Below, piece by piece: positions 8,653 to 18,097 of a stretch of DNA of 64,000 nucleotides. The position numbers and the translations under genes were made by a program. The DNA lies in contig NZ_SZPR01000002.1 of assembly GCF_005280195.1 (NCBI RefSeq), positions 19,898 to 83,897 on the forward strand, in the 5' to 3' direction. The notes beneath the pieces are model-generated. The model saw nothing but the letters and a program-made list of their open reading frames with translations. It was not told the origin of the DNA and did no database searches. Position 1 is the first letter of the stretch. Every line of letters starts with the position of its first letter. This DNA comes from Streptomyces galbus (GTDB lineage: Bacteria > Actinomycetota > Actinomycetes > Streptomycetales > Streptomycetaceae).

Positions 8653-10311
8653 GTGAAGACGACGAACGGTGGGAACGGCCCGGCGGACTACGACGTCGGC
8701 GTGATCGGAGGCGGCTTCGCGGGCTCGCTGCTCGCGACCGTCCTGGCCCGGGCCGGCGTACGGACGCTGCTGCTGGAGGCGGCACCGGGGCCGCGGTTCG
8801 CCGTGGGCGAGTCGATGGTGCCCTACAGCGCGGCGCTGGCCCGGGCCGTCGCCCGGCGGTACGACGTGCCGGAGATCGCCTCCCTCGGCGCGGCCGAGCA
8901 GGTCGCGGGCACCCTGTCGGCCCGCACCGGGGTGCTGCGCAACGTGGGCTTCGTGCTGCACCGCCCGGGGCTGCGCCAGCACCCCGGCGAGGTGTACCAG
9001 GTGGTCAACCCCTCCGTCGTGCCCGACCCGCCGCACCTGTACCGGGAGGACGTCGACGCCCGGCTGCTCGCGCTGGCCGGGCGCACGGGCGCCGAGGTGC
9101 GCACCGGCGCCGGGGCCCGCGTCGAGGGCGTGCGCGTCGAGGCGGACCGCGGGGCGTGGCTGCGCACGGCCGACGGCACGCAGACCGCCGTGCGGTACGT
9201 CGTGGACGCGAGCGGGCCCGGCTCCCCCGTGGCCCGCGAGCTGGGGCTGCGCGAGGAACCGGCCGCCTGGGACCACCGGTCGCGCTGCCTGTACACCCAC
9301 ATGACGGGCGTGACGCCGTACGACGACACCCCGGCCGGGCGGGCCGGCGGGCAGCCCGGCCGGTGGCACGAGGGCACCCTGCACCACGTCTTCGACGGCG
9401 GCTGGCTGTGGGTGATCCCGTTCGGCAACCGGCGGCGGGGCGGCGACGGCCCGTGCAGCGTGGGGCTCGTCCTCGACGCGCGCCGGCACCCGGCGGCGGA
9501 CGGGCGTGCGCCGCAGGAGGAGTTCGACGCCGTCCTGGGGCGACTTCCGGACGTGGCGCGGCAGTTCGCGGGTGCGCGGGCCGTGCGCCCGTGGACCTCG
9601 GTGGACCCGCTCCAGCACTCCGTGCGCCGCATGGTCGGCGACCGCTACTGCCTCGCCTCCCACGCGGCCGGGTTCGTCGACCCGCTCTACTCGCGCGGGC
9701 TCGGGCACAGCCTGGAGGTCGTCAACGCCCTCGCCTGGCGGCTGATCGCGGCCGCGCGCGACGGCGACTGGTCGACGGAGCGCTTCCGTCCCGTCGAGGA
9801 CCTCCAGCGCTCGCTGCTCGGCGCGCACGACGACCTCACCCGCGCCTCGTTCGTGGCGTTCCGCGACCACGCGCTGTTCAACGCCGTGGTCCGGCTGTGG
9901 ACGCTGAGCACGGTGCTCGGCGCGCTCGCCGTCGAGCACGCGTCCGCTGCCCACGCGAGGACCGGCGACGACGCCGTCTTCCGCGCGCTGGAGGGGCCGG
10001 ACCGGCCCGGCGGCGCCCACTTCGCCTCCCTCGCGCCGCTGGCCCGCACCCTGTGCACCGACGTCGAGGCGGGCCGGCGCACCCCGGCCGACGCCGCGGA
10101 GCGGATCTTCGCCGCGCTCCGCGAGGCCGACTACGTGCCCCCGCCGCTCGGTCTCGCCGACCCGGCCGACCGGTTCTTCCACAACACCCCGGCCCGGCTG
10201 CTGCGGGCCGCCCGCTGGGTGCGCGCCGAGGCCCCGCAGGACACCGCCGTGCTGCTCAAGGGGGCGCTGCGCGGGCTGCTCGGCGAACGCCTGCGCGCGG
10301 CCCGCCGCTGA
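8653..10311 (+). CDS. FAD-dependent oxidoreductase of the flavin-halogenase superfamily (copy 1)
   Basis: FAD-binding protein of 552 residues. The Rossmann motif VIGGGFAGS is at 17-25, then GESMVPYS at 52-59, VVDASGPGSPVA near 183-194, and the tryptophan-halogenase-type motif WLWVIPF at 251-257. By eye, the position where copy 2 has Lys91 (GVKRHFGF) is Leu95 here (GVLRNVGF); if this is the halogenase catalytic Lys, this copy could not halogenate and may be an oxidase or hydroxylase. Start GTG at 8653, with GGTGAGG upstream. A clear paralogue of the next gene, 169 bp away. Natural substrate unknown. Confidence 0.8.
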   Translation: MKTTNGGNGPADYDVGVIGGGFAGSLLATVLARAGVRTLLLEAAPGPRFAVGESMVPYSAALARAVARRYDVPEIASLGAAEQVAGTLSARTGVLRNVGFVLHRPGLRQHPGEVYQVVNPSVVPDPPHLYREDVDARLLALAGRTGAEVRTGAGARVEGVRVEADRGAWLRTADGTQTAVRYVVDASGPGSPVARELGLREEPAAWDHRSRCLYTHMTGVTPYDDTPAGRAGGQPGRWHEGTLHHVFDGGWLWVIPFGNRRRGGDGPCSVGLVLDARRHPAADGRAPQEEFDAVLGRLPDVARQFAGARAVRPWTSVDPLQHSVRRMVGDRYCLASHAAGFVDPLYSRGLGHSLEVVNALAWRLIAAARDGDWSTERFRPVEDLQRSLLGAHDDLTRASFVAFRDHALFNAVVRLWTLSTVLGALAVEHASAAHARTGDDAVFRALEGPDRPGGAHFASLAPLARTLCTDVEAGRRTPADAAERIFAALREADYVPPPLGLADPADRFFHNTPARLLRAARWVRAEAPQDTAVLLKGALRGLLGERLRAARR

Positions 10312-10480
10312 CCGGCGGACCGACGCCGGCCGAGCGGTCCCGCGAGCACCACCCCACCCCGACACCGATCGCCGTAGCGCCACCGCCCGGGCGGGCACCG
10401 CCCGGGACGAGACCGACCCCGCGACCCCGCTCCCCACAGCGGCGGCCGTCGCGGCGAGACGACCGACAAGGAGACAGGAC

Positions 10481-12142
10481 ATGGAGCCACGGGGCACGCA
10501 GAGGTACGACGTCGCGATCCTCGGGTCGGGGGTGGCCGGGTCGATCCTGGGCGCGATCCTCGCCCGGCAGGGGGTCAGGACGCTGCTGCTGGACGCCGGC
10601 TCGCACCCACGGTTCGCCATCGGCGAGTCGACGATCCCGTTCACGCTCGTCTCGCTGCGCACGCTCGCCGAGCGCTACGACGTGCCGGAGATCGCGCACC
10701 TGGCGTCGTTCACGGACACCACCCGGGCGATCGGGCCGCGCTTCGGCGTCAAACGCCACTTCGGGTTCCTGCTGCACCACGAGGGTGCCCCGCAGAACCC
10801 GCGCGAGGTCAACGAGTTCGCCACGCCGCCCCAACTGCTGCACGAGGCCGCGCACCTGTTCCGGCAGGACACCGACTCGTACCTGTTCCACGTGGCGGTG
10901 AAGTACGGCTGCGTCGCGCGCCAGAACTTCCTCGTCACCGACATCGACTTCGACGGCTCGGGCGTCACCCTGTCCGGCCGGGACGGCGAGTACCGGGCCC
11001 GCTACCTGGTCGACGCGAGCGGCTTCCGCTCCCCCGTCGCCGAGAAGTTCGGCCTGCGCGAGAACCCCTGCCGGTTCAAGCACCACTCGCGCTCGGTGTG
11101 GAACCACGTCGTCGGCATCACGCCCACCGACCGGCTCTTCGACACCGTGCCCGAGAACTGGCGGCCGCCGGTGCCCTGGTACGAGGGCACCGTGCACCAC
11201 ATGTTCGAGCGCGGCTGGGGCTGGGTGATCGCCTTCGACAACAACAAGTGGTCCAGGAACCCCCTGTGCAGCGTGGGCATGACCGTCGACCCGCGCCGCT
11301 ACCCCAAGCCCGACGGGCTGACGCCCGAGGAGGACTTCCACGCCCTGGCGGCACCGTTCCCGGACATCGCCCGGCAGTTCGAGGGCATCAAGCCGGTGCG
11401 CGAGTGGACGGCGACGGGCCGGCTGCAGTACTCGTCCTCGCGGACCGCCGGCGACCGCTGGTTCCTGCTGTCGCACGCGGCCGGCTTCATCGACCCGCTG
11501 TTCTCCCGCGGCCTGTCCAACACCACCGAGGCGCTCAACCTCCTCGCCTGGCGGCTGCTGCGGGCGGTGCAGGACGACGACTTCTCGGCCGAGCGGTTCG
11601 CCCCGGTGGACCGGCTCCAGCAGGGCCTGCTAGACCACAACGACACCCTGGTCAACTCGTCGTACATCTCCTGGACCGACTACGACCTGTGGAGCGCGGT
11701 GTTCAGGATCTGGGCGTGGGGCGCCAACGCGGGGGTGTACCGCATGCAGAGCGCGCTCACCAAGTTCCGCCGGGACGGCCGCGACAGCCACTTCACCGAC
11801 CTGGAGGAGGTGCCCAACCCGGGCCTGTACTGGCCCGACCACGACGGCTTCGCCGACCTGTACGAGACGATGGTCAAGCAGTGCGAGGCCGTCGAGGCCG
11901 GCGTGGTGACCGCCGCCGACGCCGCCGACCTGCTCTACGACCGGCTGCTGGCCGCCGACTTCGTCCCGAAGAACTTCGGGTACGCCGAGCGCGAGGTGCG
12001 CTTCCTCGACCCGCGGCCCAAGACCCTGCTGAAGATGGTCCGCTGGGCCGCCACCGAGGCCGACCCGGTGGTGCGCCGGATGATCCTCGGCAACGGCCGC
12101 GAGGCGGTCAAGGCGCGGCTGAGGGGCACCAAGCTGTTCTGA
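10481..12142 (+). CDS. FAD-dependent oxidoreductase of the flavin-halogenase superfamily (copy 2)
   Basis: 553 residues, paralogous to the preceding gene along its whole length. Rossmann motif ILGSGVAGS at 13-21, GESTIPFT at 48-55, LVDASGFRSPVA near 176-187. Lys91 in GVKRHFGF is a candidate for the catalytic Lys of halogenases, but the WxWxIP motif appears as WGWVIAF (246-252) with Ala in place of Pro. So each paralogue lacks a different signature. Start ATG at 10481 with AAGGAG nine bases upstream. It is convergent with the next gene. It may act on a small molecule or a carrier-bound substrate; no synthase genes lie nearby. Confidence 0.8.
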   Translation: MEPRGTQRYDVAILGSGVAGSILGAILARQGVRTLLLDAGSHPRFAIGESTIPFTLVSLRTLAERYDVPEIAHLASFTDTTRAIGPRFGVKRHFGFLLHHEGAPQNPREVNEFATPPQLLHEAAHLFRQDTDSYLFHVAVKYGCVARQNFLVTDIDFDGSGVTLSGRDGEYRARYLVDASGFRSPVAEKFGLRENPCRFKHHSRSVWNHVVGITPTDRLFDTVPENWRPPVPWYEGTVHHMFERGWGWVIAFDNNKWSRNPLCSVGMTVDPRRYPKPDGLTPEEDFHALAAPFPDIARQFEGIKPVREWTATGRLQYSSSRTAGDRWFLLSHAAGFIDPLFSRGLSNTTEALNLLAWRLLRAVQDDDFSAERFAPVDRLQQGLLDHNDTLVNSSYISWTDYDLWSAVFRIWAWGANAGVYRMQSALTKFRRDGRDSHFTDLEEVPNPGLYWPDHDGFADLYETMVKQCEAVEAGVVTAADAADLLYDRLLAADFVPKNFGYAEREVRFLDPRPKTLLKMVRWAATEADPVVRRMILGNGREAVKARLRGTKLF

Positions 12143-12180
12143 GGTCCCCCGCCCCCGGGCGCACCCCCGGACCCGCCCGG

Positions 12181-13179
12181 TCAGGCACCGTCCGGGTCCG
12201 GGCCGTTGGTCAGGACGCGCAGGCTGTCCGGGCCGGGCCGGCCGTTCGGGGACTGCTGCTCGCGGGCGGCGTCCCAGAGCTGCTCGAAGCGGCGGATCAG
12301 CGGCTGCACCAGGTCGGCGCGGGCGTTGACGGTCGTCGAGGAGTTCACGCTGAGCTGGTCGGCGTGGATCTCGTAGCTCAGCGCCCCGTCGAAGACGATG
12401 AAGTCGATCATCTTGCCCCGGCGCAGGTGCGCGGGAAGCTGGTCCAGCGCCACCACCCGGACCTCGATGCCCATCTGCCGCTGCTCCTCGCAGATCGGGG
12501 CGAGGGCGGCCCGCTCGCCGCGCTCCTTGACGATGAACAGCCGCCGCACGGTGATGTGCCGCTCCAGGATCGCGTCCCGCTGGGCGGTGAGGTAGCGGCT
12601 GGCGGGCTCGGTGGACCAGAAGCCGTCGTCGACGACCGTGGTGCTGATCGCGTCGATGCTGCTGCGGGTGCACTTGGTGAGCGTCATCAGCCAGTCGTGG
12701 TTCTCGCCCGGTGTCTCGGCGCTGAGGTTGGTGAGGTCCTCCATCTGCGCGGCGAGCCGGTTGATCTCCTCGTGCGCGAAGTCGTGCAGGATCTCGGGCC
12801 CGGTGGAGACGACCTTGGTGGCGTGCTCGGCGAGCCGGGGCACGCCGTCGCCGCGTAACTTCTCCACCTCGTTGAAGAGCTTGGTGGCCTCGCCGATGTC
12901 GGCGAAGCGTTTCTCGACCACGTACTTCAGGTCGGTGAGCTGGTGCGCGAAGGAGATCATGAACTGGGTGAGCAGCACCGCCCCGCCGCACAGCACGGAC
13001 AGCACGAGCTGCCAGGGGCCGTCGTCCTCGGGCAGCAGGACGTTGGTGAGGATGTAGACGACTCCGCCGATGACGATGGTGACCAGGACCTTCTGGGTCA
13101 CCCGCCGGGCGCTGTCGGCGTCGGAGCGGCGCGGGGTGTCGGTGCGGTCAGGGTGGCGCGGGAGCGTCGGGCCAGGCAT
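12181..13179 (-). CDS. Two-TM membrane protein at the end of the SCO2521-2525 cassette
   Basis: 332 residues. A polar, Arg-rich N-terminus is followed by two membrane segments (about 31-49 and 57-78), then a long soluble, helical part (about 80-330) ending in Pro/Gly-rich sequence. The middle (DWLMTLTKCTRSSIDAISTTVVDDGFWST) and the strand-turn pattern RRLFIVKERGE and IEVRVVALDQLP recall sensor-like or HKD-like domains, but no catalytic motif is clear. I equate it with SCO2520 of S. coelicolor by position, from memory. It lies 99 bp downstream of the cassette genes on the same strand and could be its membrane anchor. Function unknown. Confidence 0.7.
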   Translation of the reverse strand: MPGPTLPRHPDRTDTPRRSDADSARRVTQKVLVTIVIGGVVYILTNVLLPEDDGPWQLVLSVLCGGAVLLTQFMISFAHQLTDLKYVVEKRFADIGEATKLFNEVEKLRGDGVPRLAEHATKVVSTGPEILHDFAHEEINRLAAQMEDLTNLSAETPGENHDWLMTLTKCTRSSIDAISTTVVDDGFWSTEPASRYLTAQRDAILERHITVRRLFIVKERGERAALAPICEEQRQMGIEVRVVALDQLPAHLRRGKMIDFIVFDGALSYEIHADQLSVNSSTTVNARADLVQPLIRRFEQLWDAAREQQSPNGRPGPDSLRVLTNGPDPDGA

Positions 13180-13278
13180 CTCGTGTGTCCCCCCGTCGGG
13201 ATGGTGCGCGGACCGTCTGTCTGGTGTGGGTCGTGCCGTGTGGTTCCTTCTCGTGCGGTGGTTCTCCGTGCGGGTGGC

Positions 13279-14265
13279 TCAGCGGGCCGTGAGCCGGGCG
13301 TCGAGCGCCTCGCGGCGGGCCAGCAGGGCGCGCAGCGCGAGCTGGTCGCGGATGCGCTGGGCCAGGGCGTCCCACTGGCGGGTGAACCCGGGCGTCTCCT
13401 CCAGCGCGTCCCACAGTCCGGACAGGACGCGCTCCAGGCGGGCGCGGGGCATCCACAGGTGGAGCAGGTGGTCGACGAGCGGCCCGAGCACCTTGCGCAC
13501 GGCGGCCTGGTCGTCGGTGCCCAGCCGTACCCCGTCGAGCTTGTCGCCGACGGTGGTCAGCAGCCAGTCGTGCAGGGCCAGGTCCTCGCAGAGCCCGGCG
13601 ACGGCGGCGGGCGCCGTGCCCTCGGGCAGCCGCAGGGCGACGGTGCGCAGGCCCTCCTCGCCGACGGTGAAGCGCAGGGACGGCTCGCTGCCCGCTGGCG
13701 CCGGCCGGGCGGCCCAGCGCAGGACGGTGCTCGCCGTGTTGAGCGGGGTGTCGTAGTCCAGCAGCTCGGCGCGCGAGATGCGGGCCAGCAGGCTCTCGGC
13801 GACGGAGCCGACGTCCAGCTCCTCGGGCCGGTGCCCGGCGAGGAAGCCCTCGGCGACGGCGGCCGCGGGCAGGCGGCCGACCGGCACCAGCAGGCCGGGC
13901 CGCACGAGGTAGTAGCCCCAGGGGCGGCGGCTGTCCGGTCCGTCGGCCGGGGCGGCGAAGTACGCCGTGGACTGCAGGACGCGGCCCTCGGTGAGCACGG
14001 CGCGGGCGGCGACCGTGCCGATCGCGCGGACCTTGGCGCCGTTGGCGGTGGGCAGCCGGCAGTCGACGCCGGTCAGGACGTCCGGGGAGACGGCGCAGCG
14101 GTTGGGGCGCCGGGAGACCCGGACGCGTTCGTCGGCCCGCAGCCGCAGCAGCGTCTCGGCGGCCCGCTCGTCCACGGCGTCCCGGGTGGGCAGCAGACAG
14201 GTGCGCACCTCGCCGCAGGCGAGGACCGGGCGCGCCGGACGCGGGGTGCTCTCCTGGGCGCCCAT
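13279..14265 (-). CDS. SCO2521 family protein, function unknown
   Basis: 328 residues, soluble, no signal peptide. Visible stretches are ACGEVRTCLLPTRDAVDE near the N-terminus, STAYFAAPADGPDSRRPWGYYLVRPG in two parts around 110-140, and a helical, Leu/Arg-rich C-terminus. I do not see a catalytic motif. Start ATG at 14265 lies one base after the stop of the preceding gene (TGA at 14269-14267), so it is very probably co-translated. The name rests on recall of the SCO2521-SCO2525 family series and on gene order. The long frame continuing to 15216 is a shadow of the next gene. Confidence 0.75.
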   Translation of the reverse strand: MGAQESTPRPARPVLACGEVRTCLLPTRDAVDERAAETLLRLRADERVRVSRRPNRCAVSPDVLTGVDCRLPTANGAKVRAIGTVAARAVLTEGRVLQSTAYFAAPADGPDSRRPWGYYLVRPGLLVPVGRLPAAAVAEGFLAGHRPEELDVGSVAESLLARISRAELLDYDTPLNTASTVLRWAARPAPAGSEPSLRFTVGEEGLRTVALRLPEGTAPAAVAGLCEDLALHDWLLTTVGDKLDGVRLGTDDQAAVRKVLGPLVDHLLHLWMPRARLERVLSGLWDALEETPGFTRQWDALAQRIRDQLALRALLARREALDARLTAR

Positions 14266-14266
14266 G

Positions 14267-15262
14267 TCACAGTCCCGGCGGGAACACGTAGGAGGTGCGC
14301 TCGACGACCCCGGCCGGTAACGGGTACTCCTCGGCGGCGGACCGCCGCGCGACCTGGTCGAGCACGTCGGGTTCGAGCTGCACCTGGTCCAGGACGACCC
14401 GCACGGCGTGCTCGACGGGCAGGAAGCGGCCCGGGAGCACGCTGCACGTGCCGTAGGCGGTGAACGGCGCCGCACCGGGGGTGAGTTGCACGACGGGCGG
14501 CAGGGCGTCCCAGTCGGCCGGGAAGGCGGCGGGGTCCCACGCGACGGGGGTGAGGACCGCGCGCCCGTTGTCGCGGAGCAGCCCGAGGCGGGCGAGCTGC
14601 CACACCGAGGCCAGGAAGGCGCAGGACCAGGTGCGGTCGTCCTCGGGGCCGCTGAACAGCTCGACGTCCATGAAGACGGAGTGACCGCGGGCGAGGGTCT
14701 CGCTGGGGGGCTGCCAGACGTCGCTCGCGTCGAGCGCAGCGGAGGTGCGCCGCGAGGGGGTGCGGCGGCCGTTGGTGAGCCAGCCGGTGCGGCCGACCGG
14801 CGGGCGGTAGCCGGTGCTGCCGGGCGGCGGTGACTCGACCAGCCGGTGCAGCACGGACTCGGCGAGCGGCGCGCTGCCCGGGCGGGCGGGGTCGGGGGCG
14901 GCGCAGCCGGACTCGCGGGCCAGGTAGTCGATGGCCAGGCCGGCCTCGCGGGCGGCGGCGAGCAGCGGCGGGACCAGCTCGGCCGGGGTGGCGAGGCGGC
15001 TGAAGTAGTCGTCGACGAGGAAGCAGGTGCTGATCCGGGGGCGCCGGCCCCCGGGCAGCGGTCCGACGCCGGCCCGGACGGCGTCCGCCCAGGGCCGTAC
15101 CGCGGCGAAGTGGCGGGCCAGCCGGGCCGGGCCGTCGGCGAAGTCCTCCATGTACAGGTGCCCCAGTTCCAGGGACAGGTGGGAGAAGGGCACGGACGCG
15201 GTGGGCGGCTCGGCACTGGTCTCCCGGAAGGGGGTCCCCTCGTCGGGGAGGGCGCCCTTCAC
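14267..15262 (-). CDS. SCO2522 family protein, function unknown
   Basis: 331 residues. The N-terminal part has LSLELGHLYMEDFADGPARL and the segment ISTCFLVDDYFSRLATPAELV, which looks like the start of an alpha/beta domain in which VDDYFS could carry acidic ligands. The middle holds HSVFMDVELFSGPEDDRTWSC. No family with known activity is recognised. Start GTG at 15262 overlaps the stop of the P-loop gene as GTGA, so the two are coupled. The frame stays open far upstream only because it shadows the genes in the other frames; it is not a fusion of 1229 residues. Confidence 0.75.
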   Translation of the reverse strand: MKGALPDEGTPFRETSAEPPTASVPFSHLSLELGHLYMEDFADGPARLARHFAAVRPWADAVRAGVGPLPGGRRPRISTCFLVDDYFSRLATPAELVPPLLAAAREAGLAIDYLARESGCAAPDPARPGSAPLAESVLHRLVESPPPGSTGYRPPVGRTGWLTNGRRTPSRRTSAALDASDVWQPPSETLARGHSVFMDVELFSGPEDDRTWSCAFLASVWQLARLGLLRDNGRAVLTPVAWDPAAFPADWDALPPVVQLTPGAAPFTAYGTCSVLPGRFLPVEHAVRVVLDQVQLEPDVLDQVARRSAAEEYPLPAGVVERTSYVFPPGL

Positions 15263-16179
15263 AGCTGCCCCCAGTACTTGTCGTCGCCGAGCCGCTGCGC
15301 GAGGTCCCCCATCGCCTGCCAGGTCTCCAAGTTGGCGACGCGGCTGTCGACGACGTCCTCGTAGGTGATGAGCTGTTCCCGCCATTGCAGGACGGGCTCC
15401 AGCGGAATGGACGCCAGGGCCCGGGTCTTTCCGATCCCCAAACCCGCTGCCATTGCCTCGAGTTGGCGGTCGCGTTCGTGCATCCACACGGATTGTTCGG
15501 GGCGCGCCTGGGACCACAGCGGGGATTGCAGGTCGGGCACGGCGGCCCGCACGAAGCGGATCGCTCCGGAAAGGGCCGTCTCGTCGTGGCCCATGGCGAC
15601 TCCGGCCCGGACAATGCCCTGTTTTCCCGAGACGAGTTCGGCGGCCGCCATCACGTGCTGGCGGGTCCAGCGGTGATACACGAGCCAGCGCGTGGTGATG
15701 CGGGCGAGCGCGCTGCGCGGGGCGGTCGCGGCGAGTGCGAGGTCCATGGCATAACTGCGGCCGGCGCTCAGATCGACGACGATGACGTCGAATTCGCGTT
15801 TCAGCCGCAGGACCAGGTCCACGCACCGGTGCAGGTTCTCCTCGTCGGTGACGAATTCCCCGCCGGTGCGGTCCCCGGGCAGCAGCACCAGGCGCCCGGA
15901 CCCGGAGGGCCGGGTGCGCAGCACGGGGTGTTCGGTGCGGGCCCACACGTCGACCCGCAGGGGTTCGCCGGTCTTGCCCTTGAGGTACGAGTGCAGCCCC
16001 TTGCCCTCGGCCTCGGTGAGGACGTCGGGCAGGTCGAAGACGGCCGGGGCGGTGGGCGAGCCGAAGTCGAAGTCCAGGTAGCAGACGTCGTCCCCGTCCA
16101 GCGCGCGGTGGTAGGCGAGGTTGGCGCTGGTGACCGAGCGGCCGGTGCCCCCCTTGTCGGAGGCGGCGAAGACGAGCAC
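15259..16179 (-). CDS. ParA/MinD-like protein with variant P-loop (SCO2523 family)
   Basis: 306 residues with the fold of ParA/MinD/CpsD ATPases. The N-terminal motif is ASDKGGTGRSVTSANLA: the deviant Walker A signature Lys (Lys9) is kept, but the P-loop Lys before Ser15 is Arg14. Switch-like segments YLDFDFGSPTAP (near 54-65) and FDVIVVDLSAG (near 136-146) follow. I recall the family named a variant P-loop protein for this reason. It may bind nucleotide without fast hydrolysis. Start GTG at 16179, three bases after the previous stop. Base use in the C-terminal half is less GC-rich at third positions than its neighbours. Probably the central switch of the cassette. Confidence 0.82.
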   Translation of the reverse strand: MLVFAASDKGGTGRSVTSANLAYHRALDGDDVCYLDFDFGSPTAPAVFDLPDVLTEAEGKGLHSYLKGKTGEPLRVDVWARTEHPVLRTRPSGSGRLVLLPGDRTGGEFVTDEENLHRCVDLVLRLKREFDVIVVDLSAGRSYAMDLALAATAPRSALARITTRWLVYHRWTRQHVMAAAELVSGKQGIVRAGVAMGHDETALSGAIRFVRAAVPDLQSPLWSQARPEQSVWMHERDRQLEAMAAGLGIGKTRALASIPLEPVLQWREQLITYEDVVDSRVANLETWQAMGDLAQRLGDDKYWGQL

Positions 16180-16182
16180 GCC

Positions 16183-18045
16183 TCACACCCCCGAGCCGGT
16201 GTTCTCCCGGGCGCGTGCCAGGGAGTCGAGCCGGGTGAGCACCCCGAGGGCGAGCGCGTAGGCGGTGCCGGGCTGGACGTCGACGAGGGCGCGGGCGCGG
16301 CGCAGGTCGACCTCGACGGCCATCATGGCCTCGCCCTGCCGGCTCTTGGCGGGCGGCGCGGGCTGGTCCATCTGCACCTTGCCGAACAGGTGGGCGGCCT
16401 CGCTGATCATCTCCCGGGCCAGGGTGGCGAGTTGGGCGCTGCGGATCGGCGGCTGGGCGTACAGGCCGTACGCGGCGACCATGCACTCGGTGACGCGCTC
16501 GGTGACGCTCCAGGAGACGGGGCCCTGCGGGGCGGGGCTCTGGCGGACCGGTGACTCGGGGTAGACGGCGTGGACGTTGTCCCACAGGCCGGCGCCGGAG
16601 CCGTCGCCGATGCGGCGCTGCCAGAGGTGTTCGAGGATGTCCTCGGCGAGCCGGAGCAGCCGGTCCTGGGCGTCGCTGCGCCGGGACAGCGAGCAGAGCT
16701 GCACGGTCCGCTTGAGCAACTGCGCGGAGAAGTCGGACATGGTCCACTTCATGGCCGGGCCGATCTCCTCGCTGCCGAGCAGCGGCAGGCTGACGCCCGG
16801 GTTGTGCAGGGTGATCGCCGGGTCGTCGCGGGTCATGCCGCTGGTGACGCGGCCGCGTTCGGCGAGGCGCTCCATGACGGCGACGGTGCGGGTGAGGTCG
16901 TCGTCGGTGGCGCGGCGGCGGACCAGGTCGTGCACCAGGATGGAGGCCACGGACAGGGAGAAGTACTCCGACTCGAGCTGCTGGAGCGTGGTTCGCCAGG
17001 GGATCTCCTCCAGCGGCCAGGTCCCGTCGCCGAAGCGGGCGATGGCCGACCAGTACTGCTGGGTGATCTCCCAGCGCAGCCGCAGCGCGTCGGCGAGCTT
17101 CTGCTGTTCGGCGTTGAGCAGGCCGAGGACGAGGGTGCGCTCGGAGAACAGGTCGGGGATGCCGTCCAGGGCGACCACGGTGAAGTACAGGTAGGGCACC
17201 GCGCCGGCCACGCCCTGGGGCTGCTTGCCGACCGGTTCGCCGGTCTCGACCTCGGGTGCGTCGCGCACGACGCTCCAGGACCAGCCGCACTCGAACAGGC
17301 GGTTGTCGTTGCGCAGTCGGTCGGCGATGTCGCTGTCGAGGCCGAGGGTGACGCTTTCGCTGATGACGGCGCGCAGGGCCTTGAAGCGGTCCTGGAAGCG
17401 CTGGACGACCTGCCGTTCGGACAGCCGGCCCTGGCCCAGCAGCCGGACCAGGGACTGGCCCTGCGGGGAGGGGACGTCGACGACGTTGACCGTGAAGGAG
17501 CGCAGCAGGGCGACCATGGCGGCGGTCAGCCGGGTGCTGGTGGCCTCCTGGAGCCGGTCGATGAGCGCCAGGGTGCTCGGGCGCTGGGTCTTGGTCCGGT
17601 AGACCTTGAGGAAGCCGAGGGTGGCCAGGCACAGCGTGACCGACATCGAGTAGGAGTCGACCACGCCGGTCTCGCGCTGTTCCTTGGCCAGCTCCTGGGC
17701 GGGGTCCGCGGCGGTGAAGTAGTGGCCGCCGGAGAAGGTCGGGCTGTCGCCGTTGCGGTGCCGGTCCATGAAGGCGGTGAGGACCTTCACCAGGTTGCCG
17801 GGGATCTCCGCGGAGTCGCCCGCGGCGCGCAGGGCCCGCTCCACGTCCTCCTGGGTGGTGTCCGGATCGTCCAGGCGGAACGAGGTGATCTCCGTCGCCG
17901 GGTACAGCAGGCAGAGCAGCCGCTCCGCGTCGGCGACGCTGCTGCGCCCTCCCCACTCACCCCAGTCCCACTCCCCGTCCGCGAAGGAGTGGCGGGCCAC
18001 TGACTGCCACACCTCGAGCAGGTTCTGACGCGGTTTGATCTGCAT
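16183..18045 (-). CDS. SCO2524 family protein, large, function unknown
   Basis: 620 residues, the largest member of the cassette; soluble, mostly helical, no signal peptide or membrane segment. Recognisable blocks are LEVWQSVARHSFADGEWDWGEW split at the N-terminus, the Trp-rich FECGWSWSVVRD, and long helical repeats rich in Leu and Glu/Arg in the C-terminal 250 residues. No catalytic motif seen. Start chosen at ATG 18045 because GAGGGGA lies seven bases upstream; ATG 18051 and TTG 18060 are too close to it. 52 bp downstream of the methyltransferase and four bases before the P-loop gene. The size suggests a scaffold, which is only a guess. Confidence 0.75.
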   Translation of the reverse strand: MQIKPRQNLLEVWQSVARHSFADGEWDWGEWGGRSSVADAERLLCLLYPATEITSFRLDDPDTTQEDVERALRAAGDSAEIPGNLVKVLTAFMDRHRNGDSPTFSGGHYFTAADPAQELAKEQRETGVVDSYSMSVTLCLATLGFLKVYRTKTQRPSTLALIDRLQEATSTRLTAAMVALLRSFTVNVVDVPSPQGQSLVRLLGQGRLSERQVVQRFQDRFKALRAVISESVTLGLDSDIADRLRNDNRLFECGWSWSVVRDAPEVETGEPVGKQPQGVAGAVPYLYFTVVALDGIPDLFSERTLVLGLLNAEQQKLADALRLRWEITQQYWSAIARFGDGTWPLEEIPWRTTLQQLESEYFSLSVASILVHDLVRRRATDDDLTRTVAVMERLAERGRVTSGMTRDDPAITLHNPGVSLPLLGSEEIGPAMKWTMSDFSAQLLKRTVQLCSLSRRSDAQDRLLRLAEDILEHLWQRRIGDGSGAGLWDNVHAVYPESPVRQSPAPQGPVSWSVTERVTECMVAAYGLYAQPPIRSAQLATLAREMISEAAHLFGKVQMDQPAPPAKSRQGEAMMAVEVDLRRARALVDVQPGTAYALALGVLTRLDSLARARENTGSGV

Positions 18046-18097
18046 GCCCATTCCCCTCAAACAGGCCCGACTACCTGGCGGCGACCGAGAATGCCGG

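Noticed and set aside
14267..17956. Apparent 1229-codon protein on the minus strand covering three cassette genes
   Set aside because: Only the last 331 codons make a normal protein; the rest is out-of-frame reading of the P-loop and 620-residue genes, so there is no fusion.
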